From an uncultured Erysipelotrichaceae bacterium (GTDB lineage Bacteria; Bacillota_I; Bacilli_A; Erysipelotrichales; Erysipelotrichaceae): 34,160 nt of DNA. Position numbers and translations under genes: made by a program. Of the stretch, positions 17,064 to 25,038 are shown one piece after another. Each line of letters starts with the position of its first letter. The first letter of the stretch is position 1. The DNA lies in NCBI GenBank assembly GCA_947649125.1, contig CANSQL010000027.1:1-34160 (forward strand), given 5' to 3'. The notes beneath the pieces are model-generated. The model worked only from the letters and a program-made list of their open reading frames with translations, had not been told where the DNA came from and ran no database searches.

Positions 17064-18962
17064 TCAGAGCGTACTCGCAACCGATTGCTTATCACTGCTG
17101 ATCAGCTCAAGCATCAGCGAACGATATTCCGCTCTTGCGCATTCTTCCTTCAATGCAGCACTTAAGCGTTCCAGCTTTTTCTCTAATTCTGCCTTTTCAA
17201 TTCCCATAACATTATTTCTGAATATCAAATCATTTTTCGTCTTTGTTCTTGTTTCACCGCTCAGATGCAGTTCTTCATACATTTTTTCACCCGGCCGCAA
17301 ACCGATTTCAATGATATCGATATCCTCGTACGGCTTATAGCCCGATAAGCGTATCATCTTTTCCGCCAAATCAAGAATCTTGACCGGCTCGCCCATATCC
17401 AAGACAAAGATTTCACCCTTATCTGCATAATAGCCTGCCTGTAACACAAGCTGTGCCGCCTCAGGAATCGTCATAAAATAACGAACGATATTCTTATCGG
17501 TAATCGTTACCGGACCGCCCTCCGCAATCTGTTGCTTAAAGATCGGAATTACCGAACCGTTAGAACCGAGCACATTACCGAAGCGCACCGCCGCCATTTT
17601 AGTAACGCTGTTATCGCCGTTAGCCTGCAGCAGCATCTCTGTCATACGCTTGGTCGCTCCCATAACATTGGTCGGATTGACTGCCTTGTCCGTGCTGATC
17701 ATAATGAAGCGTGAAACCTTGTTTTTTATACACGCTTGAATCACGTTATTTGTCCCGAACACATTGTTTTTGATTGCTTCCTGCGGTCGCGTTTCCATTA
17801 ACGGCACATGCTTATGCGCCGCCGCATGGAATACGACCTCCGGCTGATATTGCTTAAACACCTGATTCACGGCCGCATAATCGCGTATCGATACGATCAA
17901 GGATAAAATCTCGATATCCTTGTTCATTACCCCATGCACCTTATTGCGATTAAATTCCTGTTCCAGCATATACAAGGAATTCTCATTGATATCGATCATC
18001 ACAAGCTGCTTCGGTCTAAAGCGAACGATCTGTCGACACAATTCAGAGCCGATCGAACCGCCGGCTCCCGTAACCGCAATGACACGATTACCGATATAGG
18101 AACCGATTTCCTCTTGCTGCAGCTTGATTTCTCCGCGTCCCAATAAATCCTCGATCGATATATCCGCAATCGGCTGCTTGGCGGAAGCTCCCTCATCCTC
18201 TAACAGCGTATCTGCTTCCTTCATTATTTTTGTTTTCAGCTTTAAGGATTGACAAATATCATTGATACGACGAATCTCCGCCTTTGTTGCACTCGGTATC
18301 GCAATATATGCAGTATTGATTTGATATTTTGTTACAAGCTCCGGTAAATCATAGGTGCTGCCCAGTACCCGCTGTCCGTTGATTACCTTATTGACTCGCT
18401 TATCGTCCGCAAAGCCGACAACATTCACATTCATTTTATCATTTTGCGCAATTTCTTTTGATAAGATATAGCCGCCGTCTCCGGCTCCGACAATGATTAC
18501 ATTTTCCCTCGGTCCTTCATCGTTCAGCTTTGACGCATATTTTCGCAACAGGCGATATACCAAGCGCACATTAAACATCAGCAGTATCGTCAACAATCCC
18601 GCAATAAAAATAACACTGATATAAAAACCGTTCAATGAAGAAAACAGCACCGTCAAGGTCAGCACAAGACTTGCGCAAAATACTGATAATCCGATTCTGA
18701 AGGCCTCGACAAGACCGATATATTTCCATAGGCTTTTATGAATACGAAATATAAAAAAGCTCAGTGTATAAAGAATCAAAATCACAATCAGCGCAACTGC
18801 GATACTTACTGAATCAATCGTTCCTAACCGATATAAATTAAAATCAACCTTAGACCAATAGGCTAAAAAGAATGATATTAAAACAATACTTAAATCTATG
18901 GTACAAAGTATACCCTCACGACATTTCTTATAAATAGGATTAGCGAAAAACGCATCCAGCAT
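17064..18962 (-). CDS. Membrane-bound nucleotide-sugar 4,6-dehydratase/epimerase (CapD/PglF/WbpM type)
   Basis: The 632-residue protein has an N-terminal part with about four to five membrane helices, a first Rossmann/CoA-binding-like domain (NVIIVGAGDGGYIL), and a C-terminal extended SDR domain. The SDR shows the NAD-binding TGAGGSIGSEL and HAAAHKHVPLME. In MISTDKAVNPTNVMGATKRM the usual YxxxK tyrosine is replaced by Met, a known trait of the long UDP-GlcNAc 4,6-dehydratases PglF, WbpM and CapD. A likely product is a UDP-4-keto-6-deoxy sugar for surface glycans. The start at 18962 is chosen because GGGAG lies 7 nt upstream; the longer frame from 19013 lacks a site. No capsule cluster surrounds it, so it stands as an orphan between purD and rpmE. 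Confidence 0.9.
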   Translation of the reverse strand: MLDAFFANPIYKKCREGILCTIDLSIVLISFFLAYWSKVDFNLYRLGTIDSVSIAVALIVILILYTLSFFIFRIHKSLWKYIGLVEAFRIGLSVFCASLVLTLTVLFSSLNGFYISVIFIAGLLTILLMFNVRLVYRLLRKYASKLNDEGPRENVIIVGAGDGGYILSKEIAQNDKMNVNVVGFADDKRVNKVINGQRVLGSTYDLPELVTKYQINTAYIAIPSATKAEIRRINDICQSLKLKTKIMKEADTLLEDEGASAKQPIADISIEDLLGRGEIKLQQEEIGSYIGNRVIAVTGAGGSIGSELCRQIVRFRPKQLVMIDINENSLYMLEQEFNRNKVHGVMNKDIEILSLIVSIRDYAAVNQVFKQYQPEVVFHAAAHKHVPLMETRPQEAIKNNVFGTNNVIQACIKNKVSRFIMISTDKAVNPTNVMGATKRMTEMLLQANGDNSVTKMAAVRFGNVLGSNGSVIPIFKQQIAEGGPVTITDKNIVRYFMTIPEAAQLVLQAGYYADKGEIFVLDMGEPVKILDLAEKMIRLSGYKPYEDIDIIEIGLRPGEKMYEELHLSGETRTKTKNDLIFRNNVMGIEKAELEKKLERLSAALKEECARAEYRSLMLELISSDKQSVASTL

Positions 18963-19103
18963 ACACTCACTCCCTTTAATATATAAAGCAATTCCTCTGA
19001 TATAAATAATCAATGTTTGAGACAGCGTAATCCGTCATCGATCTGTCTCGCTTTCTTTTCTTACACACGCATTTATATAAAATTCTTGTTTCCCAATACA
19101 TTC

Positions 19104-19121
19104 ATAGCTTATGTAAGCTAT
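19104..19121. promoter_or_regulatory. Perfect 18-bp palindrome at the CapD-like gene's transcription start (candidate operator)
   Basis: ATAGCTTA-TG-TAAGCTAT is an 8+2+8 inverted repeat without mismatch. It begins about 9 bp past the -10 hexamer, so it should cover the transcription start, the usual place for a dimeric repressor. The binding protein is unknown. Confidence 0.6.
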
Positions 19122-19129
19122 CCGTTATA

Positions 19130-19158
19130 ACTATAATACTTTAGCCGCTAAATTGCAA
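19130..19158 (-). promoter_or_regulatory. Promoter of the CapD-like gene
   Basis: TTGCAA (19153-19158), 17 bp, TATAGT (19130-19135) on the minus strand. The leader is about 160 nt and contains a GAGACAG/CTGTCTC hairpin (19019-19025 with 19043-19049) before the start codon. Confidence 0.6.
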
Positions 19159-19168
19159 TATAAATAAG

Positions 19169-19186
19169 CCTGTAAATCCTGTAAAT
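19169..19186. repeat. Two head-to-tail copies of CCTGTAAAT upstream of the -35
   Basis: CCTGTAAAT at 19169-19177 is repeated without a gap at 19178-19186, 11 bp upstream of the -35 hexamer of the CapD-like gene's promoter. The position suits an activator site; the role is unknown. Confidence 0.5.
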
Positions 19187-19336
19187 GCCTTTATTACTCG
19201 AATATTTAACAATTATGTAACGCTTGAGAAATTGTTTCGGGCGAATGCTTCTTTTAAACAATGACTTTGACTTAGGGTTATTTTTCTCAAGCTGTCGGCT
19301 TTGTGCAGTTTTAGTTTTTCTTAATAAGTGTAAAAG
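19187..19336. other. Non-coding remainder between the CapD-like promoter and rpmE
   Basis: I see no gene or clear regulatory structure in this stretch apart from its borders: the tandem repeat on the left and the rpmE terminator on the right. Confidence 0.5.
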
Positions 19337-19364
19337 AAAAGCATCCTGTTGCCAAGATGCCTTT
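19337..19364 (-). terminator. rpmE terminator
   Basis: On the minus strand AAAGGCATC (19364-19356) pairs with GATGCTTTT (19345-19337) with one G-U, followed by CTTTT, immediately after the stop codon. Confidence 0.85.
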
Positions 19365-19366
19365 GC

Positions 19367-19573
19367 TTATTTGCCCATTCCGTATTTCTTGTTAAACTTC
19401 TCGATTCTACCCTGAGCAGCAGCGAAACGCTGACGTCCGGTATAGAAAGGATGACAGTTTGAACAAGTATCCACACGCAATTCGGTTGATGTAGAGCCTG
19501 TTTCAAATTCATGACCACAGGAAGTACATTTTACCATAATGCGGTGATATTCAGGATGAATACCTTTTTTCAT
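19367..19573 (-). CDS. rpmE: 50S ribosomal protein L31 (zinc-binding form)
   Basis: This 68-residue protein of the large ribosomal subunit bridges to the small subunit. It begins [10 protein letters not shown] and carries two CxxC pairs (CTSC at 16-19 and CSNC at 37-40), so it is the C-plus type that holds a zinc ion. The C-terminal FYTGRQRF is typical of the family. AAGGAG lies upstream of the ATG. It is a single-gene unit with its own promoter (19630-19657), a structured leader and a terminator. In genomes with a zinc-free L31 paralogue the C-plus copy is used when zinc is plentiful; no paralogue is in this window. Confidence 0.97.
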   Translation of the reverse strand: MKKGIHPEYHRIMVKCTSCGHEFETGSTSTELRVDTCSNCHPFYTGRQRFAAAQGRIEKFNKKYGMGK

Positions 19574-19593
19574 ATTTTTCGTCTCCTTCCGCC

Positions 19594-19614
19594 TTAGATT
19601 TCATGTGAATCTAA
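19594..19614 (-). promoter_or_regulatory. Hairpin in the rpmE leader (possible L31 autoregulatory element)
   Basis: TTAGATT (19594-19600) and AATCTAA (19608-19614) form a perfect 7-bp stem with a 7-nt loop, between the promoter and the ribosome binding site. Leader structures for L31 autoregulation are known in Firmicutes; this could be one, but I have not matched a specific consensus. Confidence 0.4.
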
Positions 19615-19629
19615 AGTAAGTGCTTAAGT

Positions 19630-19657
19630 ATTATAGCATATGTTTTATTATTCGCAA
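19630..19657 (-). promoter_or_regulatory. rpmE promoter
   Basis: TTGCGA (19652-19657), 16 bp, perfect TATAAT (19630-19635) on the minus strand. Confidence 0.65.
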
Positions 19658-19674
19658 AGGGAAATTTCATTTTT

Positions 19675-19830
19675 TTAATCGGAAATTGATGACCGGGGTG
19701 TTTGTCGGCTTTTTTGATTGAACGCTGTATGAGTGCATCTGCGTACCCCGGTAATGACTTTGATAATATCAGTCACATCAGAAAAGCCCCTGGTTTTCTT
19801 TAGATAATTTTCTCTTTTAAAAAGCTTCAT
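19675..19830 (-). pseudogene. Truncated N-terminus of an AAA ATPase (DUF4143-type), cut at the Walker A motif
   Basis: The 51-codon frame begins MKLFKRENYLKK and continues IIKVITGVRRC. This is the characteristic start of the DUF4143-containing AAA ATPases, in which GVRRCGKS forms the Walker A loop. Here the frame departs right after GVRRC into unrelated sequence (THTAFNQKS) and stops, so the ATP-binding Lys/Ser and all later domains are missing. It is a deletion remnant of an accessory gene of about 400 codons. A longer frame extends upstream to 19920, but the family start fits the ATG at 19830. The identification rests on remembered family consensus over about 32 residues. Confidence 0.6.
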
Positions 19831-19920
19831 GAATACCACCATACATATTTTACTAAGATAACAAAGATATATGCCGGTTATCAATACCAATCTTTGAATT
19901 TTATCATTTTTGGTATTCAT

Positions 19921-20244
19921 AACAACAATTTAACCGGCTATAAATAAAGTAACTTAGGATAATATGATACTTTTAATTTATGAGAAGGAAAAACCGTTGT
20001 GAAGACGATTTAATAGTAAAAGTTTAATGACCTTTAATTGACCGCATTATATTTTGAAATATAAATTTTATAGAAAATTTATGAATTGAGGAGAGTAGGA
20101 CTCATGTGTTAATTCAAAAAGGTAAGTAAATTCATATGAATTCAAGAAGTGAGAATTCCCTATATTTATAGGCTATTCTCAAGATTTAATCATTCCGGTG
20201 TCAAATTTGGAATTATATCACAAAAATTTATTCAATGAATATCT
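19921..20244. other. AT-rich non-coding stretch with two palindromic elements
   Basis: No gene is seen. There is a 14-bp perfect palindrome AATTCATATGAATT (20129-20142). A two-part hairpin follows at 20150-20181: TGAGAAT/ATTCTCA, a 2x2 internal loop, CCTATA/TATAGG and a 2-nt loop. The hairpin lies 64 bp past the stop of the AlbA-type gene but has no T-tract on that strand, so at best it is a weak terminator. Confidence 0.5.
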
Positions 20245-21620
20245 TTAATCTTTTATTTCCCATTTCCCATATCTTCTTCCACCGATACGAACTAGAATTC
20301 CTTTATCTTTTAAGTTCTTTATATTTCTTTGAATTGTTCTTTCTGCAACACCAAGTTTTTCTGATATTTGTTTTGTTGATGAGGTAGCATCTATTTTAAT
20401 TTGCTCTAAAATAGCGATTTCTGTTTCTGATTCCTTTACGACATCCTTTACGACACCCTTTACGACATCAGTGTCGTAATTTAAGTTTTTCAATTCTAAG
20501 TAAAATGATTCTCGTTCAGAATGAAATACCGGATGTTTATCTTCAGTATAAGTTGGCTGTCGTTTGTAATCTTCAATAATTTTCTTGAAGCCACTGCCTC
20601 TACGATCTACGTATTTTAGTCGACTGAAGATATCGGCAATAATTGGATTTCTTCTCATTGATGCGACATGAAGTACATCTATATTTTGTACTAAACTCCC
20701 ATCAATCATTCCCCCCGGCGAGTAAATTTCTAAACGATCATCGTACATATCAATATGCACTTCACTGCCGAGAATCATATAGTCACGATGGACTAAAGCA
20801 TTACAAAGCCCTTCAAATACAGCACGATTCGGATAGTCCGGCATATCCATTCTGCCTTGAGGTAATTTCATCCACTTGTTTTTTGAATTTCGTTTTATAA
20901 AATTTTCTTTAAAAGTTGAACCAGACCATCTGAATATTCAACGTCATCGATTGCATCGACGAGGCCTGAAGCCATAGTCAAACCATTCCATCGAGTACAA
21001 AATAAACGAGAATGACGGACCGGAGAGTCATCAGCAAGAAGTGCTCCTGCATTTGCTAAAGTTCCGTTTTGATCTACAATTCCAAAAGATACAAAATCCT
21101 CATCCGACATACTCGTACCGGCAGCTTGATAGAATGCTGCTCGCAATTGTGAGAAAGACAAATCTTTAAAACCGACATTTGCCGGCAAGCTGTCATAAGT
21201 AATTTTAGCTCCTTTCATAACTAACTTTTTCAATGTTAATCGATCAGCAGGAACGCTTTGATTACCTCTTCTTACAAAAGCAGTTCTCTCTTTATTCCCG
21301 ATGTAATAATAAGGAGTTTCATCTCCTGCATATACTTCAAGCACAATTAATATATATCCATCCACTTCTGCAAAATCTAAGTTGTAGTCAGGAATAGGAT
21401 CTAAATTTACTTTAATTTGCTCGCTTATAATTTCGGAATCCTTTTTAGCATCTTCAAGACCAACAATTCTATCATCATCAGTAATCCCAAAGATTAATGT
21501 ACCTCCTCTGCCATTCGCAAAAGCGCTGATGCACTTACACCAACTCTTTGGTTTCGTTACTTCAAGCATACCTTTTTTATCATATTCTGTTGTTTCACCT
21601 ATTAATTTCTTTATATCCAT
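20245..21620 (-). pseudogene. AlbA/Schlafen-domain ATP-binding transcriptional regulator, frame disrupted
   Basis: Two adjoining frames together make one protein of the AlbA_2/Schlafen plus HATPase_c_4 family, sometimes annotated as RecG-like or divergent AAA. The first part (21620-20895, 241 aa) has the AlbA_2 DNA-binding domain with ISAFANGRGGTLIFGITDDD. The second (20245-20871 and back to about 20907) has NALVHRDY, DDRLEIYSPGG and RRGSGFKKIIEDY, then a 12-residue-repeat linker and a C-terminal winged helix (SSTKQISEKLGVAERTIQRN). The first frame stops at 20895; the second continues the family consensus one frame over. AAAGGAG lies 6 nt before the ATG. Either a small deletion broke the gene, or a slippery U UUA AAG site allows read-on. 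The target is unknown. Confidence 0.8.
20435..20470 (-). repeat. Three tandem 12-bp units inside the AlbA-type gene
   Basis: TTTACGACATCC, TTTACGACACCC and TTTACGACATCA follow head to tail and encode the DVVKGVVKDVVK linker between the ATPase-like part and the winged helix. In-frame 12-bp units allow linker length to vary without breaking the gene. Confidence 0.85.
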
Positions 21621-21749
21621 AAATTCTCCTTTATTAGCAAACTGATTTAATAAGTATAGTCATTTTTTATTATTTTAACATAATTCAAATGCCCTGAGAA
21701 CTCCTCAAATTTCTTCATGAGTAATAAACATAAAAGTAAGGAGACTTAA

Positions 21750-21857
21750 ATGAAAGAAAAAAGAATTATAACAGGAACGATGATGTTACCATCGATCATA
21801 AAACTTTGTAATAACAACATTCACAAATATCTTGCAGATCTAGAAATGATTTTATAG
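21750..21857 (+). CDS. Possible 35-residue small protein
   Basis: ATG at 21750 is preceded by TAAGGAGACTTAA, a good ribosome binding site, and the frame runs 35 codons to TAG. The product starts MKEKRIITGTMMLPSIIKLC and is basic at the N-terminus with a mildly hydrophobic middle; I recognise no family. It lies alone on the plus strand between two minus-strand genes, beside other degraded material, so it may equally be a leftover fragment. No good promoter is seen. Confidence 0.35.
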   Translation: MKEKRIITGTMMLPSIIKLCNNNIHKYLADLEMIL

Positions 21858-21905
21858 AAGAGCACATACCGCAATCCCATCCATGCTTCTTACAACCGAT
21901 AACCC

Positions 21906-22463
21906 CTACTCGTCAATCTTTGCCTTAAGCTTCTCAATGCACCAGTTCGCCCATGTGATCTCATTCTTATAATACATCAGACCATAGGTGATCGTCATCC
22001 CCCAATAGAACGCCCCCTCATTTGTTTGGAATTCTTCCTCATAGGCAGAAATATTATGCGTATCCTCATTCATCGATTCAATGATTGCTTCACACTCTGT
22101 GATGTATTTCTCCAACAAACGCATCGTAGCGCCCAAATCGATATTTCCGGAAAAGAAAATCTTGATCAACAACGGATTTTTATACTTCATGATTTCGGTA
22201 ATATCCGCATCACCCAGCCAACGTGTCAGCTCAATCCTGCCTTCATCGGTAATTGAAAAAACCTTTTTATTCGGCTTTCCGCTTTGTACCTCAACTCTGC
22301 TTTCGACCCATTTATTTTTGGCAATCACATTCAGTTCCTTATAGACCTGTGAGGTCTGTGCGTGCCAAAAGAACGCAATCGGTTTTTGAAGCCAACGATC
22401 GATATCATATCCTGTCATATCCTGATAATTTAAAATCCCCAATATCGCATGTTTTAACGGCAT
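21906..22463 (-). CDS. PadR-family transcriptional regulator
   Basis: This 185-residue regulator belongs to the PadR subfamily with the Vir_act_alpha_C-like tail. The N-terminal winged helix includes KHAILGILNYQDMTGYDID and WHAQTSQVYKELNVIAKNKWVES, then the wing with KKVFSITDEGRIELTRWL. The C-terminal helices (about 95-185) mediate dimerisation and ligand sensing. The ATG at 22463 has a GGAGGAG site upstream. The -35 TTGACA on the minus strand (about 22504-22509) overlaps a TCAAC/GTTGA inverted repeat, where a PadR protein could repress itself. Efflux or membrane-protein genes are common PadR targets; here the nearest gene is a divergent glucosaminidase 418 bp away. Confidence 0.92.
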   Translation of the reverse strand: MPLKHAILGILNYQDMTGYDIDRWLQKPIAFFWHAQTSQVYKELNVIAKNKWVESRVEVQSGKPNKKVFSITDEGRIELTRWLGDADITEIMKYKNPLLIKIFFSGNIDLGATMRLLEKYITECEAIIESMNEDTHNISAYEEEFQTNEGAFYWGMTITYGLMYYKNEITWANWCIEKLKAKIDE

Positions 22464-22880
22464 TGTTTCATCTCCTCCTCAATGTATCCTTTATCTGTTT
22501 GAACCTTGTCAACACTGTTGAATGTATTGCACTACAGCTTCGCATATACGCTCGCTGGGCAATTCAGGCTCAAGACGGTAGGCTTTTATTCCACGAATAG
22601 AATACTATAAAATATGAACTTTGACAAGGGCGGGAGTGAAATTCCTTTTATAAATCATTGCTTCTGACACTTCCTGTTTGATTATTTCAATCCTTTTCCT
22701 TGCTTTGTCTGTGTCTGTAGGCCTGCCGTTATAATCAGTCAATCACTTAATCGCTCAATGATTCCGTTACCCGCATTATCATACGCCTGAAGTTAATTAT
22801 ATAAGAAAGAAATGATAAAAATTATCAATGATAGGTTTCATTCAACCGCATTTTCATGTAAAATAGATACAGAGGTAATT
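22464..22880. other. Divergent intergenic region padR / glucosaminidase
   Basis: About 417 bp without a gene. It holds the padR promoter region and, just before 22881, a possible promoter TTTCAT-17-TAAAAT with the -10 about 19 bp before the ATG. That -10 supports the start at 22881 over the earlier ATG at 22812. Confidence 0.5.
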
Positions 22881-24503
22881 ATGGCACAAAAAACAAGATC
22901 GACAAGAAAAAAGAAACCAAATTATTCCAAGCGGGCAAAGCGACTGCAACGAGAGCTGTTGTATTCCTTTTTTCTGTTGATGGGTGTGATAATTTTACTG
23001 GCGCAATTTCATTCGGCACCGGCACACTATCGACTTGTTGTATTTCAAGAGGACGGAGAAGTCGATACCGTTCAATATTACACAAGCTTTAAAACGGCAC
23101 AGCGAGAGATGAACAAACTGATTGAACGCGGTGAATTTAATCCTGCGGTATTAGATGAAGAGGAAAATATAATCGCAATCAAATACGGAATCGTGAATTT
23201 CCGTACAAAGACCTGCGGTGAAAACACATCATTTAAAAATGATTATAACGGAAGAAAAGGCTATACCAACGGCTGTTACGGCGCAGACGGCGCCTATTTG
23301 GAAACCGATGATAAGGGCAAACAGGTCAAATTTAAACAAAGCGGTGTTGTCGGATGGGTAAATCGCAGTGATGTTGAAATCTACAATTATTTCGATCAAA
23401 GTAAAGTTAAATCAGTTAATCACTATACGTCGGAACAGAAAAGCTTGGTTCATCATATATCGACGAATCTGAAAAAGAACAGCTATGCATCTGCGATAGA
23501 TATCGGAGAGCCGAGCACTAAATTAAAGGAAAAGAAGTATTACAGCTATGACGGAAATTACTTCTATCGCTCTTATACACAGATGATTGATGATTATCGA
23601 AGTGATACGTACGAAAACAGTGAGAACTATAAAGAACCATATTTCAACTACTATCAGTATTTATCCCATCGAGCGAAAACCTCTTATGTATCTAAGGATA
23701 TCAATGCTTATATCAATCAAACACTCGGCTTTACGGCCAAGCCGTCCGGCTATCCCTGTGCACAAAATGAAAGTCAGCTTTTTAACGAGGGCTATTCCTT
23801 TATCGAAGCACAGAATACTTACGGAGTAAATGCGATGATGATGCTTTCACTGGCAATCAATGAAAGCGGCTTTGGGAAAAGTCAAATTGCGATTGAAAAA
23901 AATAATTTATTCGGACATGCGGCGTATGACAATGCGCCTAATGCGAGCGCAAACGGTTATAAGGATATTGCAGCGGGAATTGCGACTCATGCATCAATAT
24001 TTTTAAACCAAGGCTATTTGAATCCGTGTGATCAAAGTGATCCTAATGAGACAGGAAGTCCGTCAAGCTGCTTCAATCAATCGGGCAATCGTTATTTGGG
24101 CGGTTATTTCGGAGATAAGGGCAGCGGAATGAATGTGAAATATGCTTCCGATCCTTATTGGGGAGAAAAGGCCGCACTGTATTATCGCACGATGGATGAA
24201 TTACTTGGTGAAAAGGATAAAACAAGATATACGATAAAGGTGCTCTCCGATCAACCGGAAACACCTTGCTACGGCCAGCCGGATACCGGCAGTAAGACAC
24301 TGTTCTATACACCGCCGAGTGAACATTATGCCGTTATTGTGCTTGGTGAGGTCAAAGGTGAGGAAGTAGACGGCAACAACGTGTGGTATAAAATTCAAAG
24401 CGACGCTGTTTTAACGAATGCACGAAATGCAGTCATTACCGCACCGAAAAATTATAATCACAACAGTGATATCATTTATCTGCCTGCGGCTTATTTTAAA
24501 TAG
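22881..24503 (+). CDS. Membrane-anchored glucosaminidase (GH73) with SH3-like region
   Basis: The 540-residue protein should cut the N-acetylglucosamine linkage in peptidoglycan outside the cell. A basic N-terminus (residues 1-27) is followed by one membrane segment (LLYSFFLLMGVIILLAQF, about 29-46) without a clear cleavage site, so it is probably a signal anchor. After an SH3-like part (GVVGWVNRSDVEIYN), the glucosaminidase domain lies at about 310-450 with AINESGFGKSQIAIEKNNLFG, where the glutamate of NES is the likely catalytic acid. The C-terminal 80 residues look like another SH3-type wall-binding region. AGAGG precedes the ATG at 22881; the longer frame from 22812 has a weaker site and would add an unlikely N-terminus. 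Confidence 0.88.
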   Translation: MAQKTRSTRKKKPNYSKRAKRLQRELLYSFFLLMGVIILLAQFHSAPAHYRLVVFQEDGEVDTVQYYTSFKTAQREMNKLIERGEFNPAVLDEEENIIAIKYGIVNFRTKTCGENTSFKNDYNGRKGYTNGCYGADGAYLETDDKGKQVKFKQSGVVGWVNRSDVEIYNYFDQSKVKSVNHYTSEQKSLVHHISTNLKKNSYASAIDIGEPSTKLKEKKYYSYDGNYFYRSYTQMIDDYRSDTYENSENYKEPYFNYYQYLSHRAKTSYVSKDINAYINQTLGFTAKPSGYPCAQNESQLFNEGYSFIEAQNTYGVNAMMMLSLAINESGFGKSQIAIEKNNLFGHAAYDNAPNASANGYKDIAAGIATHASIFLNQGYLNPCDQSDPNETGSPSSCFNQSGNRYLGGYFGDKGSGMNVKYASDPYWGEKAALYYRTMDELLGEKDKTRYTIKVLSDQPETPCYGQPDTGSKTLFYTPPSEHYAVIVLGEVKGEEVDGNNVWYKIQSDAVLTNARNAVITAPKNYNHNSDIIYLPAAYFK

Positions 24504-24512
24504 CGATTTCAT

Positions 24513-24537
24513 GAATATCTCCTTGTGTAAGATATTC
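24513..24537 (+). terminator. Hairpin after the glucosaminidase gene
   Basis: GAATATCT (24513-24520) and AGATATTC (24530-24537) form a perfect 8-bp stem 10 nt past the stop. There is no U-tract, so termination efficiency is doubtful. Confidence 0.4.
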
Positions 24538-24663
24538 CTATAAATAATCTATTATTCTTTACCATGTCTTTGTAATAATGTTCTCCGTTTTTAAACAGCC
24601 ACCTCACTATTCGTAGGTTTTGTACCATAGAGCGAGACCGGCTGCAATTCTATCAATCGGAAA

Positions 24664-24999
24664 TTACTTTAATAAATATTTTTCAAACGCTTTATGATTA
24701 TCAAAGCGGACTTCTTTAAAAAACAGGACTAACCAAATAACATAGGTTGGTATAGCCATATATGGGGTTAAAAAATAAGATAATAACGCTCCTGCCGACA
24801 TTATAACAGTCCATAGAAAGCACTGATTTCTTATATCACGAGAAATATGAGTTTTATTATACAATGTCTGTTCTTCTTTAGAAAACGAATTAAAGCCTGA
24901 AACAAATTTTGCTGCTTTTTCTTTAAAAATTGCGAATATCACACCGATAATCGCAAATAGGATAACCAAAATTATACATGACCAAAACCCTATATTCAT
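24664..24999 (-). CDS. Small membrane protein, DUF3784-like
   Basis: The 111-residue protein has three predicted membrane segments: IGFWSCIILVILFAIIGVIF near the N-terminus and two in the second half (FLWTVIMSAGALLSYFL and AIPTYVIWLVLFF). Between them lies KFVSGFNSFSKEEQTLYNK, which resembles the GFNTLSKEE signature of DUF3784 proteins of unknown function. The start at 24999 is chosen for AAGGGAG 6 nt upstream; the earlier ATG at 25032 lacks a site. It lies 39 bp downstream of ftsH on the same strand and may be co-transcribed. A link to FtsH, for example as substrate or partner, is only suggested by position. Confidence 0.75.
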   Translation of the reverse strand: MNIGFWSCIILVILFAIIGVIFAIFKEKAAKFVSGFNSFSKEEQTLYNKTHISRDIRNQCFLWTVIMSAGALLSYFLTPYMAIPTYVIWLVLFFKEVRFDNHKAFEKYLLK

Positions 25000-25038
25000 G
25001 ATAACTCCCTTCCTCAAATCCCGGTTTGTCATTACCTG

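Noticed and set aside
17046-17065. Near-palindrome around CATTGATCAATG at the stop of the CapD-like gene, considered as terminator
   Set aside because: It has no U-tract on either strand, and a better terminator lies at 16942-16975.
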